Assembly (NCBI RefSeq): GCF_004768465.1
Contig: NZ_SRMF01000004.1
Location: 1-64,000, forward strand
Length of the DNA: 64,000 bases
Direction of reading: 5' to 3'
Source of the DNA: Natronospirillum operosum
GTDB taxonomy: Bacteria; Pseudomonadota; Gammaproteobacteria; Pseudomonadales; Natronospirillaceae
Position 1 is the stretch's first letter. The number at the start of each line of letters is the position of its first letter. Made by a program: the position numbers and the translations under genes. The notes under the pieces are model-generated. The model was not told the DNA's origin and made no database searches. It saw only the letters and a program-made list of their open reading frames with translations. Positions 26,470 to 36,485 of the stretch are shown here, one piece after another.

Positions 26470-27659
26470 GCACGCACATGACCTGGCGCAACTGGTTCGA
26501 CAATGAGCAGAGTGTCTGGCAGCGGGTTGATCCGATTCTGCTGATGCTGATGGCCGGTCTGGCCCTGTTCGGCTGGATGATGATCGCCTCGGCGTCGATG
26601 GATTTCTCGGCTCAGGTCCATGGTGACAGCTTTGCGCTGATGATCCGTCATGGCGTTTACCTGGGGCTTGGCGTGCTGGTCTATGGACTGATGGTTTCCA
26701 TGCCGCTGGCATTCTGGTACCGCATCAGCGGGCTGCTGCTGCTGCTCGGTTTTGCGTTGCTGGTGGCCGTTCTGATCCCCGGTATCGGGTATGAAGTGAA
26801 TGGTTCCTGGCGCTGGATCAATCTGGGCATTATCACCCTGCAACCCAGCGAGGCCATGAAACTGGCCATGGTCATCTATGTCGCCGGCTATCTGGTGCGG
26901 CGGCAGGAAGAAGTGCGCACGCGCTGGACCGGTTTTCTCAAGCCCCTGCTGGTGGTGGCGCTGGTCACCAGCCTGCTGCTGGCACAGCCCGATTTCGGGT
27001 CCGTGGTCATACTGATGGCGACCATCATGGGCATGATGTTTCTGGGCGGTGTGCGGCCGGGACAGTTCTTTGTCACCATAGCGGTGGCGATCCTGTCTGC
27101 CGGTCTGATGGCGGTCACCCAGACTTACCGGGTGCAGCGCCTGATGTCGTTCATGGACCCCTGGTCGGAAGCCAATGTATTCGGTTCGGGCTACCAGCTC
27201 ACCCAGGCACTGATCGCCTTCGGGCGCGGCGAATGGCTGGGCGTGGGGCTCGGCAACAGCCTGCAGAAATTGTTCTACCTGCCGGAAGCGCATACTGATT
27301 TCATTACCGCCATTGTGGCCGAGGAATTCGGGCTGGTTGGCACACTGCTGCTGCTGCTGGCGCTGTCGGCGCTGGTAGGGCGCATGCTGTGGATCGGCTG
27401 GCAGGCCAATGAGCGTGAACACCCGTTTTCGGCTTACCTGTGTTATGGCGTGGTGATCATCTTTGCCTTGCAGATATTCATCAATCTGGGGGTCAACACC
27501 GGCCTGCTGCCGACCAAGGGGCTGACGCTGCCGTTCATCAGTTACGGCGGTTCCAGCCTGCTGGTCTGTTTTGCCATGGTGGGCCTGGTCAGCCGGGTAT
27601 CGGCCGAACTCAATGGCGATCAGGCACCCGACCCGCTGATCAGGGAGGATGAAGCATGA
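26466..27659 (+). CDS. ftsW: Septal peptidoglycan polymerase FtsW
   Basis: 397-residue SEDS-family glycosyltransferase that polymerises lipid II at the septum, paired with FtsI. Ten membrane helices are predicted after a short cytoplasmic N terminus. Family hallmarks: NGSWRWINLG (near 116), QPSEAMKLAMVIY, GSGYQLTQALIAFGRGEWLGVGLG, EAHTDFITAIVAEEFG and SYGGSSLLVCFAMVGL. The order murD-ftsW-murG separates it from RodA, its elongation counterpart at 56733. Confidence 0.97.
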   Translation: MSTHMTWRNWFDNEQSVWQRVDPILLMLMAGLALFGWMMIASASMDFSAQVHGDSFALMIRHGVYLGLGVLVYGLMVSMPLAFWYRISGLLLLLGFALLVAVLIPGIGYEVNGSWRWINLGIITLQPSEAMKLAMVIYVAGYLVRRQEEVRTRWTGFLKPLLVVALVTSLLLAQPDFGSVVILMATIMGMMFLGGVRPGQFFVTIAVAILSAGLMAVTQTYRVQRLMSFMDPWSEANVFGSGYQLTQALIAFGRGEWLGVGLGNSLQKLFYLPEAHTDFITAIVAEEFGLVGTLLLLLALSALVGRMLWIGWQANEREHPFSAYLCYGVVIIFALQIFINLGVNTGLLPTKGLTLPFISYGGSSLLVCFAMVGLVSRVSAELNGDQAPDPLIREDEA

Positions 27660-28747
27660 CCGCTGCCCGTCCATCCGTACTGATCATGGCCGGCGGCACC
27701 GGGGGCCATGTGTTCCCGGCGCTGGCGGTGGCGCAAGAACTGCAGGCTCGCGGCTGTCGTGTCGACTGGCTGGGCACGCCGCGCGGCATCGAAAACAGGG
27801 TGGTACCTGCCGCCGACCTGCCGCTGCACCATATTTCCGTGACCGGTGTCCGGGGGCTCGGTCCCCTGACCAAGTTGATGGCGCCGTTCCGGCTGACTCT
27901 GGCCCTGCTGCAGGCACTGCGCATTCTGCGGCGGCTGCAGCCGGATGTGGTGCTCGGCATGGGCGGTTTCGCTTCCGGTCCCGGCGGTCTGGCCGCCTGG
28001 TTGCTGCGCTGCCCGGTGGTCATTCATGAACAGAATGCGGTCGCGGGCACCACCAACCGCTGGCTGGCCCGCATTGCCCGGCGCTGCCTCTGTGCTTTTC
28101 CCGGAGCCCTGCCGGCGCAGTACCGACCGGAAGTCGTGGGCAATCCGTTGCGTGCCGAGGTCTGTGCGCTGCCGGGCCCGGATGCACGCCAGACCGGACG
28201 GCACAGTCCCCTGCGCCTGCTGGTGCTGGGGGGCAGCCAGGGGGCGCTGGCCCTGAATCAATTGCTGCCACCGGCTTTGGCGCGCCTGCCGGCGGGGCGA
28301 CGGCCGGAAGTGTGGCATCAGTGCGGGCGCGCACACGAGACACTGACCCGACAGGTATACAGTCGGAACGGAATCGAGGCGACAGTGACGCCCTTTATCG
28401 AGGACATGGCCGAGGCTATGGGCTGGGCTGATCTGGTGGTGGCGCGCGCCGGCGCCCTGACGGTGTCAGAGCTGGCGGCAGTCGGTGTCGGCAGTCTGCT
28501 GGTGCCGTTCCCGTTTGCCATTGACGACCACCAGACCCGCAACGCGGAACGCCTGGTGCGCGTGCACGCAGCGCGCATGCTGCCGCAGGCCGAACTGACC
28601 GAAGAAACACTGGCCGCAGCGCTGCAGGATACATTGCATGCCGAGCGGCTGCAGGAGTGGGCACAGGCCGCCCATGGCGCCGGGCAGCGAGATGCCACCG
28701 AACGTGTGGTGGCGGCTCTGGAAACCTTTATGGAGCGCAGCAAATGA
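27656..28747 (+). CDS. murG: Lipid II synthase MurG
   Basis: 363-residue GT28 glycosyltransferase at the inner face of the membrane that adds GlcNAc from UDP-GlcNAc to lipid I. The N-terminal [14 protein letters not shown] loop, the central [12 protein letters not shown] block, [11 protein letters not shown] and the C-terminal [14 protein letters not shown] nucleotide-binding block are present. It overlaps ftsW and murC by four bases each. Confidence 0.97.
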   Translation: MTAARPSVLIMAGGTGGHVFPALAVAQELQARGCRVDWLGTPRGIENRVVPAADLPLHHISVTGVRGLGPLTKLMAPFRLTLALLQALRILRRLQPDVVLGMGGFASGPGGLAAWLLRCPVVIHEQNAVAGTTNRWLARIARRCLCAFPGALPAQYRPEVVGNPLRAEVCALPGPDARQTGRHSPLRLLVLGGSQGALALNQLLPPALARLPAGRRPEVWHQCGRAHETLTRQVYSRNGIEATVTPFIEDMAEAMGWADLVVARAGALTVSELAAVGVGSLLVPFPFAIDDHQTRNAERLVRVHAARMLPQAELTEETLAAALQDTLHAERLQEWAQAAHGAGQRDATERVVAALETFMERSK

Positions 28748-30186
28748 CTTTTCGTGACACCAACATCACGGTACATGATGTACCGGAAATGCGGCGTATC
28801 CGGCGCATCCATTTCGTCGGCATCGGCGGTGTCGGCATGTGCGGCATTGCCGAGGTTCTGGTCAATCAGGGCTATGAGGTATCCGGCTCCGATATCAGGC
28901 ACAGCCCGGTCACCCGTCGGCTGATGAAGATGGGCGTCGAGGTCAGTATCGGCCATGATGCCGAGCATGTCAGCAAGGCCAATGTCGTGGTGACTTCAAC
29001 CGCCATCAAGGAAGGCAACCCGGAAGTGGCGGCGGCGCACCAGCACCGCATCCCCGTGGTACCGAGAGCCGAGATGCTGGCCGAACTGATGCGCTATCGC
29101 CATGGCATCGCCGTCGCCGGCACCCATGGCAAGACCACCACCACCAGTCTCGCTGCCTCCGTGCTGGCCGAAGGCGGGCTGGATCCGACCTTTGTCATCG
29201 GTGGCAAGCTGACCAGTGCCGGCACCAATGCTCGCCTCGGTACATCGCGCTATCTGGTGGCAGAGGCGGATGAAAGTGATGCCTCCTTCCTGCATCTGCA
29301 GCCCATGGTGGCCGTGATCACCAATATCGATGCCGACCACATGGACACCTATGAGGGCGATTTCGACAAGGTGAAGGATGCCTTTGTGCAGTTCCTGCAC
29401 AACCTGCCGTTCTACGGCCTGGCCATTCTCTGCATCGACGATGAACATGTGCGGTCGATTCTGCCGCGCATCAGTCGGCCTACCGTGACCTATGGTTTCT
29501 CCGAGGATGCCGACTACCGCATTTCCAGTGTCGAGGCGCAGGCCTACAGCACGCGCTTCCGGGTCGATCGCCCCGGGGGCCGACCGCCACTTGATCTGAC
29601 CGTCCGCATGCCCGGCCAGCACAACGTATTGAATGCTACCGCTGCCGTGGTCATGGCAACGGATGAGGGCGTGGAAGACGCCGCCATAGTGCGGGCTCTG
29701 GAACGCTTCGAAGGGGTGGGCCGGCGCTTTCAGGTGCGCGGTGAGTTCACCACGCCGAAGGGCGAAATCATGCTGGTGGATGACTATGGTCATCATCCGC
29801 GAGAACTCCAGGTCACCATTGATGCAGCCCGCAAGGGCTGGCCGGACCGGCGCCTGGTGCTGCTGTTCCAGCCCCATCGCTATACCCGCACGCGCGATCT
29901 CTACGAGGATTTCGTGCGCGTGCTGTCCAGAGTGGACGCCTTGGTGCTGCTGGATGTCTATGCGGCTGGCGAGGAGCCCATTCCCGGTGCGGATGGTCGC
30001 TCGCTGGCCCGCAGTATCCGCCAGCGCGGGCAGGTGGAGCCGGTCTTCGTGGCGGACCGCAATGAGGTCATGACGGTGCTGCCCAACCTGCTGGCCGGCG
30101 GTGACCTGCTGATCGCCCAGGGCGCCGGGGATATCGGTGCTCTGGCCATCGAACTGGCAGAGAAAGAACTGGGGTTCAAGGCATGA
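28744..30186 (+). CDS. murC: UDP-MurNAc:L-alanine ligase MurC
   Basis: 480-residue ligase that adds the first amino acid of the stem peptide. ATG 28744 overlaps the murG stop; the frame is open 29 codons further upstream inside murG but without homology. Motifs: [17 protein letters not shown] (near 19-35), the ATP loop [12 protein letters not shown] (near 123-134), [12 protein letters not shown] and [10 protein letters not shown]. The adjacent gene is ddl, with no murB in between, as in E. coli. Confidence 0.97.
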   Translation: MTFRDTNITVHDVPEMRRIRRIHFVGIGGVGMCGIAEVLVNQGYEVSGSDIRHSPVTRRLMKMGVEVSIGHDAEHVSKANVVVTSTAIKEGNPEVAAAHQHRIPVVPRAEMLAELMRYRHGIAVAGTHGKTTTTSLAASVLAEGGLDPTFVIGGKLTSAGTNARLGTSRYLVAEADESDASFLHLQPMVAVITNIDADHMDTYEGDFDKVKDAFVQFLHNLPFYGLAILCIDDEHVRSILPRISRPTVTYGFSEDADYRISSVEAQAYSTRFRVDRPGGRPPLDLTVRMPGQHNVLNATAAVVMATDEGVEDAAIVRALERFEGVGRRFQVRGEFTTPKGEIMLVDDYGHHPRELQVTIDAARKGWPDRRLVLLFQPHRYTRTRDLYEDFVRVLSRVDALVLLDVYAAGEEPIPGADGRSLARSIRQRGQVEPVFVADRNEVMTVLPNLLAGGDLLIAQGAGDIGALAIELAEKELGFKA

Positions 30187-31130
30187 CGGCACAGCATACA
30201 GATCGGCACAGCCGGATCCGTGCTCTGGGACGCATCGCCGTGCTGTATGGCGGGCACTCTGCCGAGCGCGCCGTATCCCTGCAGTCTGGTGGCGCGGTGC
30301 TGACCGCGCTGCAGGACCTGGGGGCGGATGTCGTGGGTATCGATACCGCCGAAGACTACCTGGCCCAATTGCAGGCGGCGCAGCCGCAGCGGGTGTTCAT
30401 TGCCCTGCATGGTCGCGGTGGTGAGGACGGCCAGATTCAGGCCGTGCTGGATGCCTTCGGTTACGCCTATACCGGCAGCGGCGTGGCGGCCTCTGCCATT
30501 GCCATGAACAAGCTGCTGACCAAGCGTGTCTGGGCCGGCAGCGGCCTGCCCACTGCGGACAGCCGGGTACTGAGCGCCGATACCGACTGGTCGGAGGCGT
30601 TGCAGGCGCTGGGCGGCAAGGCGGTGCTGAAACCGGTACTGGAAGGGTCCAGCCTGGGTATCAGCATCGTCGACAACGCTGCTGCCATGGCCAGCGGTTA
30701 TGCCGCGGCCAGCCAGTACGACAGCGAGGTGATTGCCGAGCGCTTTATCGATGGCCCCGAGTATACGGTGGGCATTGTCGGTGACCAGGCGCTGCCGGTT
30801 ATCCGCATGGAGGCCGAGAGCGGGTTCTACGACTACGCCGCCAAATATGAACGGGACGACACGCGCTACTTTCTGCCGTCCGGTCTGAATGAAGAAGATG
30901 AAGCGGCGCTGCAGGCCTTGTCGCTGACCGCCTTTCGTACTCTGGGCTGCCGGGGCTGGGGTCGGATCGACACCATGCGTGACAGCGCCGGCCGTTTCTG
31001 GTTGCTGGAAGCCAATACCATTCCCGGCCTGACCAGCCATAGCCTGGTGCCCAAGGCGGCGCGGGCCGTGGGACTGGAGTTCGGGGACCTGATCGTGCGC
31101 CTGCTGGAACAGGTGGAGGTGCAGGCATGA
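30183..31130 (+). CDS. ddl: D-alanine:D-alanine ligase
   Basis: 315-residue ATP-grasp ligase that makes the D-Ala-D-Ala used by Mur[18 protein letters not shown] opens the substrate domain, [11 protein letters not shown] and [15 protein letters not shown] follow, and the C-terminal [18 protein letters not shown] carries metal ligands. Being inside the dcw cluster it corresponds to the DdlB position of E. coli. Four-base overlaps on both sides. Confidence 0.97.
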   Translation: MTAQHTDRHSRIRALGRIAVLYGGHSAERAVSLQSGGAVLTALQDLGADVVGIDTAEDYLAQLQAAQPQRVFIALHGRGGEDGQIQAVLDAFGYAYTGSGVAASAIAMNKLLTKRVWAGSGLPTADSRVLSADTDWSEALQALGGKAVLKPVLEGSSLGISIVDNAAAMASGYAAASQYDSEVIAERFIDGPEYTVGIVGDQALPVIRMEAESGFYDYAAKYERDDTRYFLPSGLNEEDEAALQALSLTAFRTLGCRGWGRIDTMRDSAGRFWLLEANTIPGLTSHSLVPKAARAVGLEFGDLIVRLLEQVEVQA

Positions 31131-31897
31131 CCCGACGCGGCGCCACGCCAAGACGCAGTTGGCCCAGCATCCGCCTGCCGAGGCTAGCGCTGCCTCGGGT
31201 GCACTTTCGGGTGTCCTTCTGGCAGCCGGTGGTCGTGGTCTTCAGCCTGGGGGTGTTTGCTGCCGGGCTGGCCATGGGTGGACGCTGGCTGACGCCGGAG
31301 ACGGTGCAGTGGGAGATTGAGGGCAATCTGCTGTTTCAGGACGAGCAGGCCATTCTGGACCATCTGCACCGCGTTGAAGACAGCTACTGGGGACTGTCGC
31401 TGACGGCCCTGGAGCAGGAGCTGCGGGCCTTCCCCTGGCTGGACCGGGTGGTGCTGGAGCGCCAGTGGCCGGACCGGGTGCGGGTACAGGTGGTCGAGCA
31501 GACCCCGCTGGCGTTCTGGAACGATGACGCTTTTATCAATAGCCGGGGTGAGGTCTTTGGCCCCAGCGAGCTCAGTTTTGAATTGCCGCGCCTGGCCGGA
31601 CCGGAGGGGCGTGCCGAGGATGTGATGGCCAACTATCTGCGCTTCAGTCAGATGTTCAGCAGCATGGGCTATCGAATTGAAGCCCTGACCCTGGCTGACC
31701 GGGGCGCCTGGGAGCTGGAGCTGGACAATGGCATCAAAGTGCGGCTCGGGCAGCGCCAAATTCTGCAGCGAGCGCGCCGCGTGGCGCGTGTGCTGGCAGT
31801 TACCAATGACAGCCAGCAGGCGGACAACATCGCCGTGCTGGATGCACGTTACCAGTACGGGGTAGCCGTTGCGTGGAAATCAGGAGAGACAGCATGA
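31127..31897 (+). CDS. ftsQ: Cell division protein FtsQ
   Basis: 256-residue bitopic protein that recruits FtsL and FtsB to the septum. An Arg-rich cytoplasmic N terminus is followed by one membrane helix (about 32-50, VVVFSLGVFAAGLAMGG) and the periplasmic POTRA domain beginning VQWEIEGNLLFQDEQ (near 62). The FtsQ core continues with PWLDRVVLERQWPDRVRVQVVEQ split over the next strands. It overlaps ftsA by four bases. Confidence 0.95.
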   Translation: MTRRGATPRRSWPSIRLPRLALPRVHFRVSFWQPVVVVFSLGVFAAGLAMGGRWLTPETVQWEIEGNLLFQDEQAILDHLHRVEDSYWGLSLTALEQELRAFPWLDRVVLERQWPDRVRVQVVEQTPLAFWNDDAFINSRGEVFGPSELSFELPRLAGPEGRAEDVMANYLRFSQMFSSMGYRIEALTLADRGAWELELDNGIKVRLGQRQILQRARRVARVLAVTNDSQQADNIAVLDARYQYGVAVAWKSGETA

Positions 31898-33144
31898 GTT
31901 CGGTGCACAAGGGAGAGCTGATAGTCAGTCTGGATATCGGAACCTCCAAAGTTGTGGCCATTGTGGGCATGGTGACCGCCGAGGGCGGACTGGAGGTCGT
32001 GGGTCTGGGTTCGCATCCGGCACATGGCATGAAAAAGGGCGTGGTGGTCAATATCGAGTCCACCGTGCAAAGCATTCAACGCGCCATTGAAGAGGCCGAA
32101 CTGATGTCGGGCTGTGACATCCACTCCGTACATGTGGGTATCGCCGGCAGTCATATTCGCAGTCTGAACAGCCACGGCATTGTCGCCATTCGGGACAAGG
32201 AGGTGCTGGAGGCCGACGTGGAGCGGGTGATCGACGCTGCCCAGGCGGTTGCCATCCCGGCCGACCAGAAGATTCTGCATATCCTGCCGCAGGAGTACCT
32301 GGTCGACAACCAGGAAGGCATCAAGGAGCCCTTCGGCATGTCGGGCGTGCGTCTGGAAGCCAAGGTGCATCTGGTGACGGCTGCCGAGACGGCAGTACAG
32401 AACATTGAGAAATGCGTGCGTCGCTGTGGGCTGGAAGTGGAGCAGATCATTCTGGAACAGCTGGCTTCCAGCTATGCCGTGCTGACCGATGACGAGAAGG
32501 AACTGGGTGTCTGCATGGTCGATATCGGCGGCGGCACCACCGACATGGCGATATTCACCGAGGGTGCGATCAAGCACACGGCGGTGATTCCCATTGCCGG
32601 TGACCAGGTGACCAACGACATCGCCATGGCCTTTGCCACGCCCACCCAGCATGCCGAAGAGATCAAGGTCAAGTACGCCTGTGCGCTGGCCCAGCTGGCC
32701 GGCGCGCATGAATCGATCAAGGTGCCCAGCGTGGGCGACCGACCGCCGCGGGAACTGTCACGGCAGGCGCTGGCAGAGGTGGTGGAACCGCGGTACGAAG
32801 AGCTGTTTTCACTGATTCAGGCCGAACTGCGCCGCAGCGGCTACGAGGAACTGATCCCGGCAGGCATTGTCCTGACGGGGGGTACGGCCCGTATGGAGGG
32901 GGCCGTGGAGTTGGCTGAGGAAGTGTTCCACATGCCGGTTCGTCTGGCCTATCCCGCTGGGGTAACCGGCCTGTCGGATGTGGTGAAAAGCCCGATCTAC
33001 GCCACCGGTGTGGGTCTGTTGCTGCACGGACTGCAGCAGCTCGAGACTCAGGGAAGCAGTCCCAGCAGGAAGAAGCGTGCACCCAAACCGGCAGGACCCG
33101 GTGCCTGGGCACGATTCAGGGATATGATCAAACGCAATTTCTGA
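31894..33144 (+). CDS. ftsA: Cell division protein FtsA
   Basis: 416-residue actin-fold ATPase that anchors FtsZ to the membrane. ATG 31894 is chosen because AGGAGA lies seven bases upstream and the ATG overlaps the ftsQ stop; a GTG at 31873 is less likely. Motifs: VSLDIGTSKVVAIVG (phosphate 1), the FtsA-specific 1C domain with GVRLEAKVHLVT, VDIGGGTTDMAIF (phosphate 2) and VLTGGTARMEG. The C terminus WARFRDMIKRNF is an amphipathic membrane-targeting helix. Confidence 0.97.
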   Translation: MSSVHKGELIVSLDIGTSKVVAIVGMVTAEGGLEVVGLGSHPAHGMKKGVVVNIESTVQSIQRAIEEAELMSGCDIHSVHVGIAGSHIRSLNSHGIVAIRDKEVLEADVERVIDAAQAVAIPADQKILHILPQEYLVDNQEGIKEPFGMSGVRLEAKVHLVTAAETAVQNIEKCVRRCGLEVEQIILEQLASSYAVLTDDEKELGVCMVDIGGGTTDMAIFTEGAIKHTAVIPIAGDQVTNDIAMAFATPTQHAEEIKVKYACALAQLAGAHESIKVPSVGDRPPRELSRQALAEVVEPRYEELFSLIQAELRRSGYEELIPAGIVLTGGTARMEGAVELAEEVFHMPVRLAYPAGVTGLSDVVKSPIYATGVGLLLHGLQQLETQGSSPSRKKRAPKPAGPGAWARFRDMIKRNF

Positions 33145-33175
33145 TGGACACGAGGACAACAACAGGAGCAGGAAA

Positions 33176-34360
33176 ATGACTGAATTTGATAAAACCATGA
33201 CTTCAGGTGACATGTTCACGCTGATCGAGTCGGCCCCCAATCAGGCCGTCATCAAGGTGGTCGGTGTCGGCGGCGGTGGCTGCAACGCCATCCAGCACAT
33301 GCTGGCCACCAATCAGGTACCCGGGGTGCAGTTTATCTGCGCCAACACGGATGCGCAGGCCCTGGATTCGGTGGAAGGCGCCACCGTGCTGCAACTGGGC
33401 GGAGCCATCACCCGGGGCCTGGGTGCCGGTGCCAACCCCGAGGTAGGGCGGCAATCGGCGCTGGAAGACCGGGAAAAACTGGTCGAAGCACTGACCGGTG
33501 CCGACATGGTCTTCGTGACCGCCGGCATGGGCGGTGGCACGGGCACCGGAGCGGCGCCGATTGTGGCCGAGGTGTCCAAGGAACTGGGTATTCTGACTGT
33601 CGGTGTGGTGACCAAGCCATTCCGTTTCGAAGGCAAGCGTCGGCTGAAAGTGGCCGAAGCCGGTGTGGAGGCCCTGCGCCAGTATGTGGACTCGCTGATC
33701 TCCATTCCCAACGAGAAACTGCTGACGGCGATGGATGATGACATCAGCTTGCTGGATGCGTTCGCGGAAGCCGACAATGTGCTGCTCAACGCTGTGCAGG
33801 GCGTGTCCGATCTGATCGTCCGCCAGGGCAAGATCAACGTCGACTTTGCCGATGTCAGAACCGTGATGTCCGAAATGGGCATGGCCATGATGGGTGCCGG
33901 TGTCGCCAAGGGCGAAGGACGGGCTGTCAAGGCTGCGGAAGAAGCCATCCGGTCGCCGCTGCTGGAAGATGTGAATCTGCAGGGCGCCCGTGGTGTACTG
34001 GTCAATATTACCGCCGGGGTCAATCTGGGGTTGCGGGAATATCAGGCTGTGGGCGATATTATTGAAGAATTCGCCGCCGAGGACGCTACCATTGTTATCG
34101 GTACTGCCATTGATCCGGAACTGACGGACGAAATTCGGGTCACTGTGGTGGCGACCGGTATCGGTGAACGTGAAGATCGACCGACGGTTGCGGTGGACAA
34201 TACGCGCAAGCCGGTGGAAACCAATTATCAGAAGCTGGACCGTCCCACCGTCATGCGGCGTCGGGATACAGAGCAACGCAGTCAAAGTTCTGGCGGCAGA
34301 TCTGACAATATGGACGACCTTCTTGACGTTCCGGCCTTTCTGAGGCGTCAGGCTGATTAA
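33176..34360 (+). CDS. ftsZ: Cell division GTPase FtsZ
   Basis: 394-residue tubulin homologue that forms the Z ring. VVGVGGGGCNAI (near 29-39) and the tubulin signature AGMGGGTGTGAAP (116-128) bind GTP; NVDFADVRTVMSEMG carries the catalytic loop aspartates. A variable linker (about 320-380) leads to the conserved tail LLDVPAFLRRQAD, which binds FtsA, ZipA and MinC. Preceded by AGGAGCAGGAAA after a 31-base gap from ftsA. It overlaps a 14-base palindrome at its stop codon. Confidence 0.98.
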   Translation: MTEFDKTMTSGDMFTLIESAPNQAVIKVVGVGGGGCNAIQHMLATNQVPGVQFICANTDAQALDSVEGATVLQLGGAITRGLGAGANPEVGRQSALEDREKLVEALTGADMVFVTAGMGGGTGTGAAPIVAEVSKELGILTVGVVTKPFRFEGKRRLKVAEAGVEALRQYVDSLISIPNEKLLTAMDDDISLLDAFAEADNVLLNAVQGVSDLIVRQGKINVDFADVRTVMSEMGMAMMGAGVAKGEGRAVKAAEEAIRSPLLEDVNLQGARGVLVNITAGVNLGLREYQAVGDIIEEFAAEDATIVIGTAIDPELTDEIRVTVVATGIGEREDRPTVAVDNTRKPVETNYQKLDRPTVMRRRDTEQRSQSSGGRSDNMDDLLDVPAFLRRQAD

Positions 34361-34370
34361 CAATTGTTAA
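34357..34370. repeat. 14-bp perfect palindrome over the ftsZ stop codon
   Basis: TTAACAATTGTTAA is its own reverse complement and includes the ftsZ stop TAA (34358-34360). It lies about 25 bases upstream of the predicted lpxC -10 box, so it could be an operator for lpxC. With no loop it is better suited to protein binding than to termination. Confidence 0.7.
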
Positions 34371-34400
34371 TTGGGGAAGTCCGGGCCGATCTGGTATTAT
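34371..34400 (+). promoter_or_regulatory. Candidate extended -10 promoter of lpxC
   Basis: TGGTATTAT (34392-34400) fits an extended -10 element (TGnTATTAT), with a weak TTGGGG -35 (34371-34376) 18 bases upstream. It lies between ftsZ and lpxC and leaves a 46-base leader. Predicted by eye. Confidence 0.5.
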
Positions 34401-34445
34401 CGGCAGACTTTGAATACACCGCTTAAGCAGGATTGCACAAATCAC

Positions 34446-35351
34446 ATGGTGAAACAGCGTACACTCAGGAACGTCATCAAGGCGACAGGCGTTGGACTGC
34501 ACTCGGGCGAAAAGGTCTTTCTGACACTTCGTCCTGCTCCACTGGATACAGGGATCGTATTCCGTCGGACAGACTTGGACCCCGTAGTCGACATTCACGC
34601 CTTTGCAAAGAACGTCGGTGAGACGACGCTGTCAACCACCCTGATGGAAGGTGATGTCCGTGTGGACACCGTGGAGCACCTGCTGTCTGCCTTTGCCGGG
34701 CTGGGTATCGACAACGCCTATGTCGAGGTCAGTGCGGCCGAAGTGCCGATCATGGATGGCAGTGCAGGGCCCTTTGTATTCCTGTTGCAATCTGCAGGTA
34801 TCGCGGAGCAGGAAGCGCCCAAGAAGTACATTCGCATTCTGCGCCCGGTTGAAGTCCGCGATGGTGATCGTGTAGCCCGCTTTGAGCCCTATGACGGCTT
34901 CAAGATCAGCTTCAGAATCGATTTCGATCACCCGGCCTTCGATGTCAGCAAGCAATACGCCAGTTTGGAGTTTTCCTCCTCGACCTTTGTCAAGGAGATC
35001 AGTCGTGCGCGTACCTTCGGGTTCATGCGCGACTTCGAGTACCTGCGTGCGAACAATCTCGCACTGGGTGCCAATTTCAACAATGCCATTGCCATGGACG
35101 AGTACCGTATCCTCAACGAGGACGGTCTGCGTTATGATGATGAATTTGTGAAGCATAAAATATTGGATGCCGTTGGCGATCTCTACCTGTTGGGTCACAG
35201 CCTGATCGGTCATTTTGTAGCCGAGAAGTCCGGGCACGGTCTCAACAATCTCCTGCTTCGGGAATTGATCTGTCATCCGGAAACCTGGGAGTACATGACC
35301 TTTGATACCCCGGAAGCCGCACCCATTTCATATCGTCCGGTTGTGGCCTGA
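34446..35351 (+). CDS. lpxC: UDP-3-O-acyl-GlcNAc deacetylase LpxC
   Basis: 301-residue zinc enzyme for the committed step of lipid A synthesis. ATG 34446 gives MVKQRTL, matching the family start; a longer TTG frame is rejected. Zinc ligands lie in VEHLLSA (His near 78) and in the C-terminal [10 protein letters not shown] block (His and Asp near 236-245). The [12 protein letters not shown] and RTFGFMRD motifs and the conserved [19 protein letters not shown] are present. Level control by FtsH proteolysis is known in E. coli; the C terminus here differs (YRPVVA). Confidence 0.97.
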   Translation: MVKQRTLRNVIKATGVGLHSGEKVFLTLRPAPLDTGIVFRRTDLDPVVDIHAFAKNVGETTLSTTLMEGDVRVDTVEHLLSAFAGLGIDNAYVEVSAAEVPIMDGSAGPFVFLLQSAGIAEQEAPKKYIRILRPVEVRDGDRVARFEPYDGFKISFRIDFDHPAFDVSKQYASLEFSSSTFVKEISRARTFGFMRDFEYLRANNLALGANFNNAIAMDEYRILNEDGLRYDDEFVKHKILDAVGDLYLLGHSLIGHFVAEKSGHGLNNLLLRELICHPETWEYMTFDTPEAAPISYRPVVA

Positions 35352-35417
35352 ACGCACACAGTAGTCGTTAAGCAGCAGTCAACGTAGCGTCCGTATCAAC
35401 GGAGAGAGTTCGAGCGC

Positions 35418-36356
35418 ATGCAGATTATTCTGGTCACACAGAGACACGGTCGTTCGCTGCACCTGCCGACCTGGCTTGGGCGGTCAATGCCCTACCTGAT
35501 CCTGGTGTCGGCGGTAGGTCTGTTTTATCTGGGCTTCCTGGCCGGTACGCCGGAAGCCGGGCGTGCCCTCAGTGACCGTGCCCTGGTGCAATGGGAGCAG
35601 GAAATCCACTCGCAGCGACAGCTGTTGGACCAGATTACTCGCCAGTCCGAAGAGGAGCTGGCCGCCTTGGCCGTGCGTCTGGCCGAGCTGCAGGCGCGCT
35701 CGACACGGCTGGACGCGCTGGGCGAGCGGCTGATCGACGTGGCCGGTCTGGAAGACAGCGAATTCGATTTCTCCATGCCGCCCGGCGTGGGTGGCCCTGA
35801 AGTTCCGGTTTCCAGTGACGATGATCAGCGCTTCCAGCGGCCGCCCACCTTTGCCGAAGAACTGGAGCGACTGGAAGCGCACCTCGACAGTCGGCGTCAG
35901 CAGTTGACCGTGCTGGAGTCCTTGCTCAACAACCGCAGTATGGATGATCAGACCTTTGTCGCCGGTCGTCCGGTTGGCAGCGGCGCCTGGATGAGCTCCC
36001 GCTATGGTTATCGTACCGATCCGTTCACCGGCGCCAATGCCTGGCATGGCGGACTCGATTTCGCTGGCCCAGAGGGGCTGGATATCGTCTCCGTGGCTTC
36101 GGGCGTGGTGGTGTATTCCGGCGAGCGCGGTGGCTATGGCAACATGGTCGAGATCAACCATGGCGGTGGTTATTCGACCCGCTATGCGCACAACAGGGAA
36201 AACTACGTACAGGTCGGCGAGATCGTGGAGAAAGGCCAGGTGATTGCCGCTCTGGGCAATACCGGTCGTTCGACTGCACCGCATGTGCATTTTGAAGTCC
36301 ACAACAATGGCCGTACCCGCGACCCCATCGACTATATTTCCCGCACGCGCAACTGA
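35418..36356 (+). CDS. M23 (LytM-type) metallopeptidase or amidase activator
   Basis: 312 residues: one N-terminal membrane helix (about 25-42), a coiled coil (about 55-110), a linker, and an M23 domain (about 185-305). The zinc motifs are complete: HGGLD (His210, Asp214) and HVH (His289, His291), so it is probably a true peptidoglycan endopeptidase rather than a degenerate EnvC/NlpD type. The slot between lpxC and secA is occupied by a similar peptidase in Pseudomonas. A GGAGAG site lies 11 bases upstream. Confidence 0.88.
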   Translation: MQIILVTQRHGRSLHLPTWLGRSMPYLILVSAVGLFYLGFLAGTPEAGRALSDRALVQWEQEIHSQRQLLDQITRQSEEELAALAVRLAELQARSTRLDALGERLIDVAGLEDSEFDFSMPPGVGGPEVPVSSDDDQRFQRPPTFAEELERLEAHLDSRRQQLTVLESLLNNRSMDDQTFVAGRPVGSGAWMSSRYGYRTDPFTGANAWHGGLDFAGPEGLDIVSVASGVVVYSGERGGYGNMVEINHGGGYSTRYAHNRENYVQVGEIVEKGQVIAALGNTGRSTAPHVHFEVHNNGRTRDPIDYISRTRN

Positions 36357-36442
36357 GCGCGCAAAGACTTCCCTTCCTGTGATGTGGTGCCGAAACCATC
36401 GGCGCCACTGTGGCCAATAGTGTCATAAATGACTGATTAATC

Positions 36443-36451
36443 TGATATAGT
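36443..36451 (+). promoter_or_regulatory. Candidate extended -10 element upstream of secA
   Basis: TGATATAGT fits the extended -10 pattern TGnTATAAT with one mismatch, about 30 bases before the secA start. The -35 region is weak (TCATAA at 36423-36428, 17 bases away). No SecM-like regulator gene is found between the M23 gene and secA. Confidence 0.45.
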
Positions 36452-36485
36452 AGCGCGCAGTCAAATTCATCAACAGAAGTGTCTC

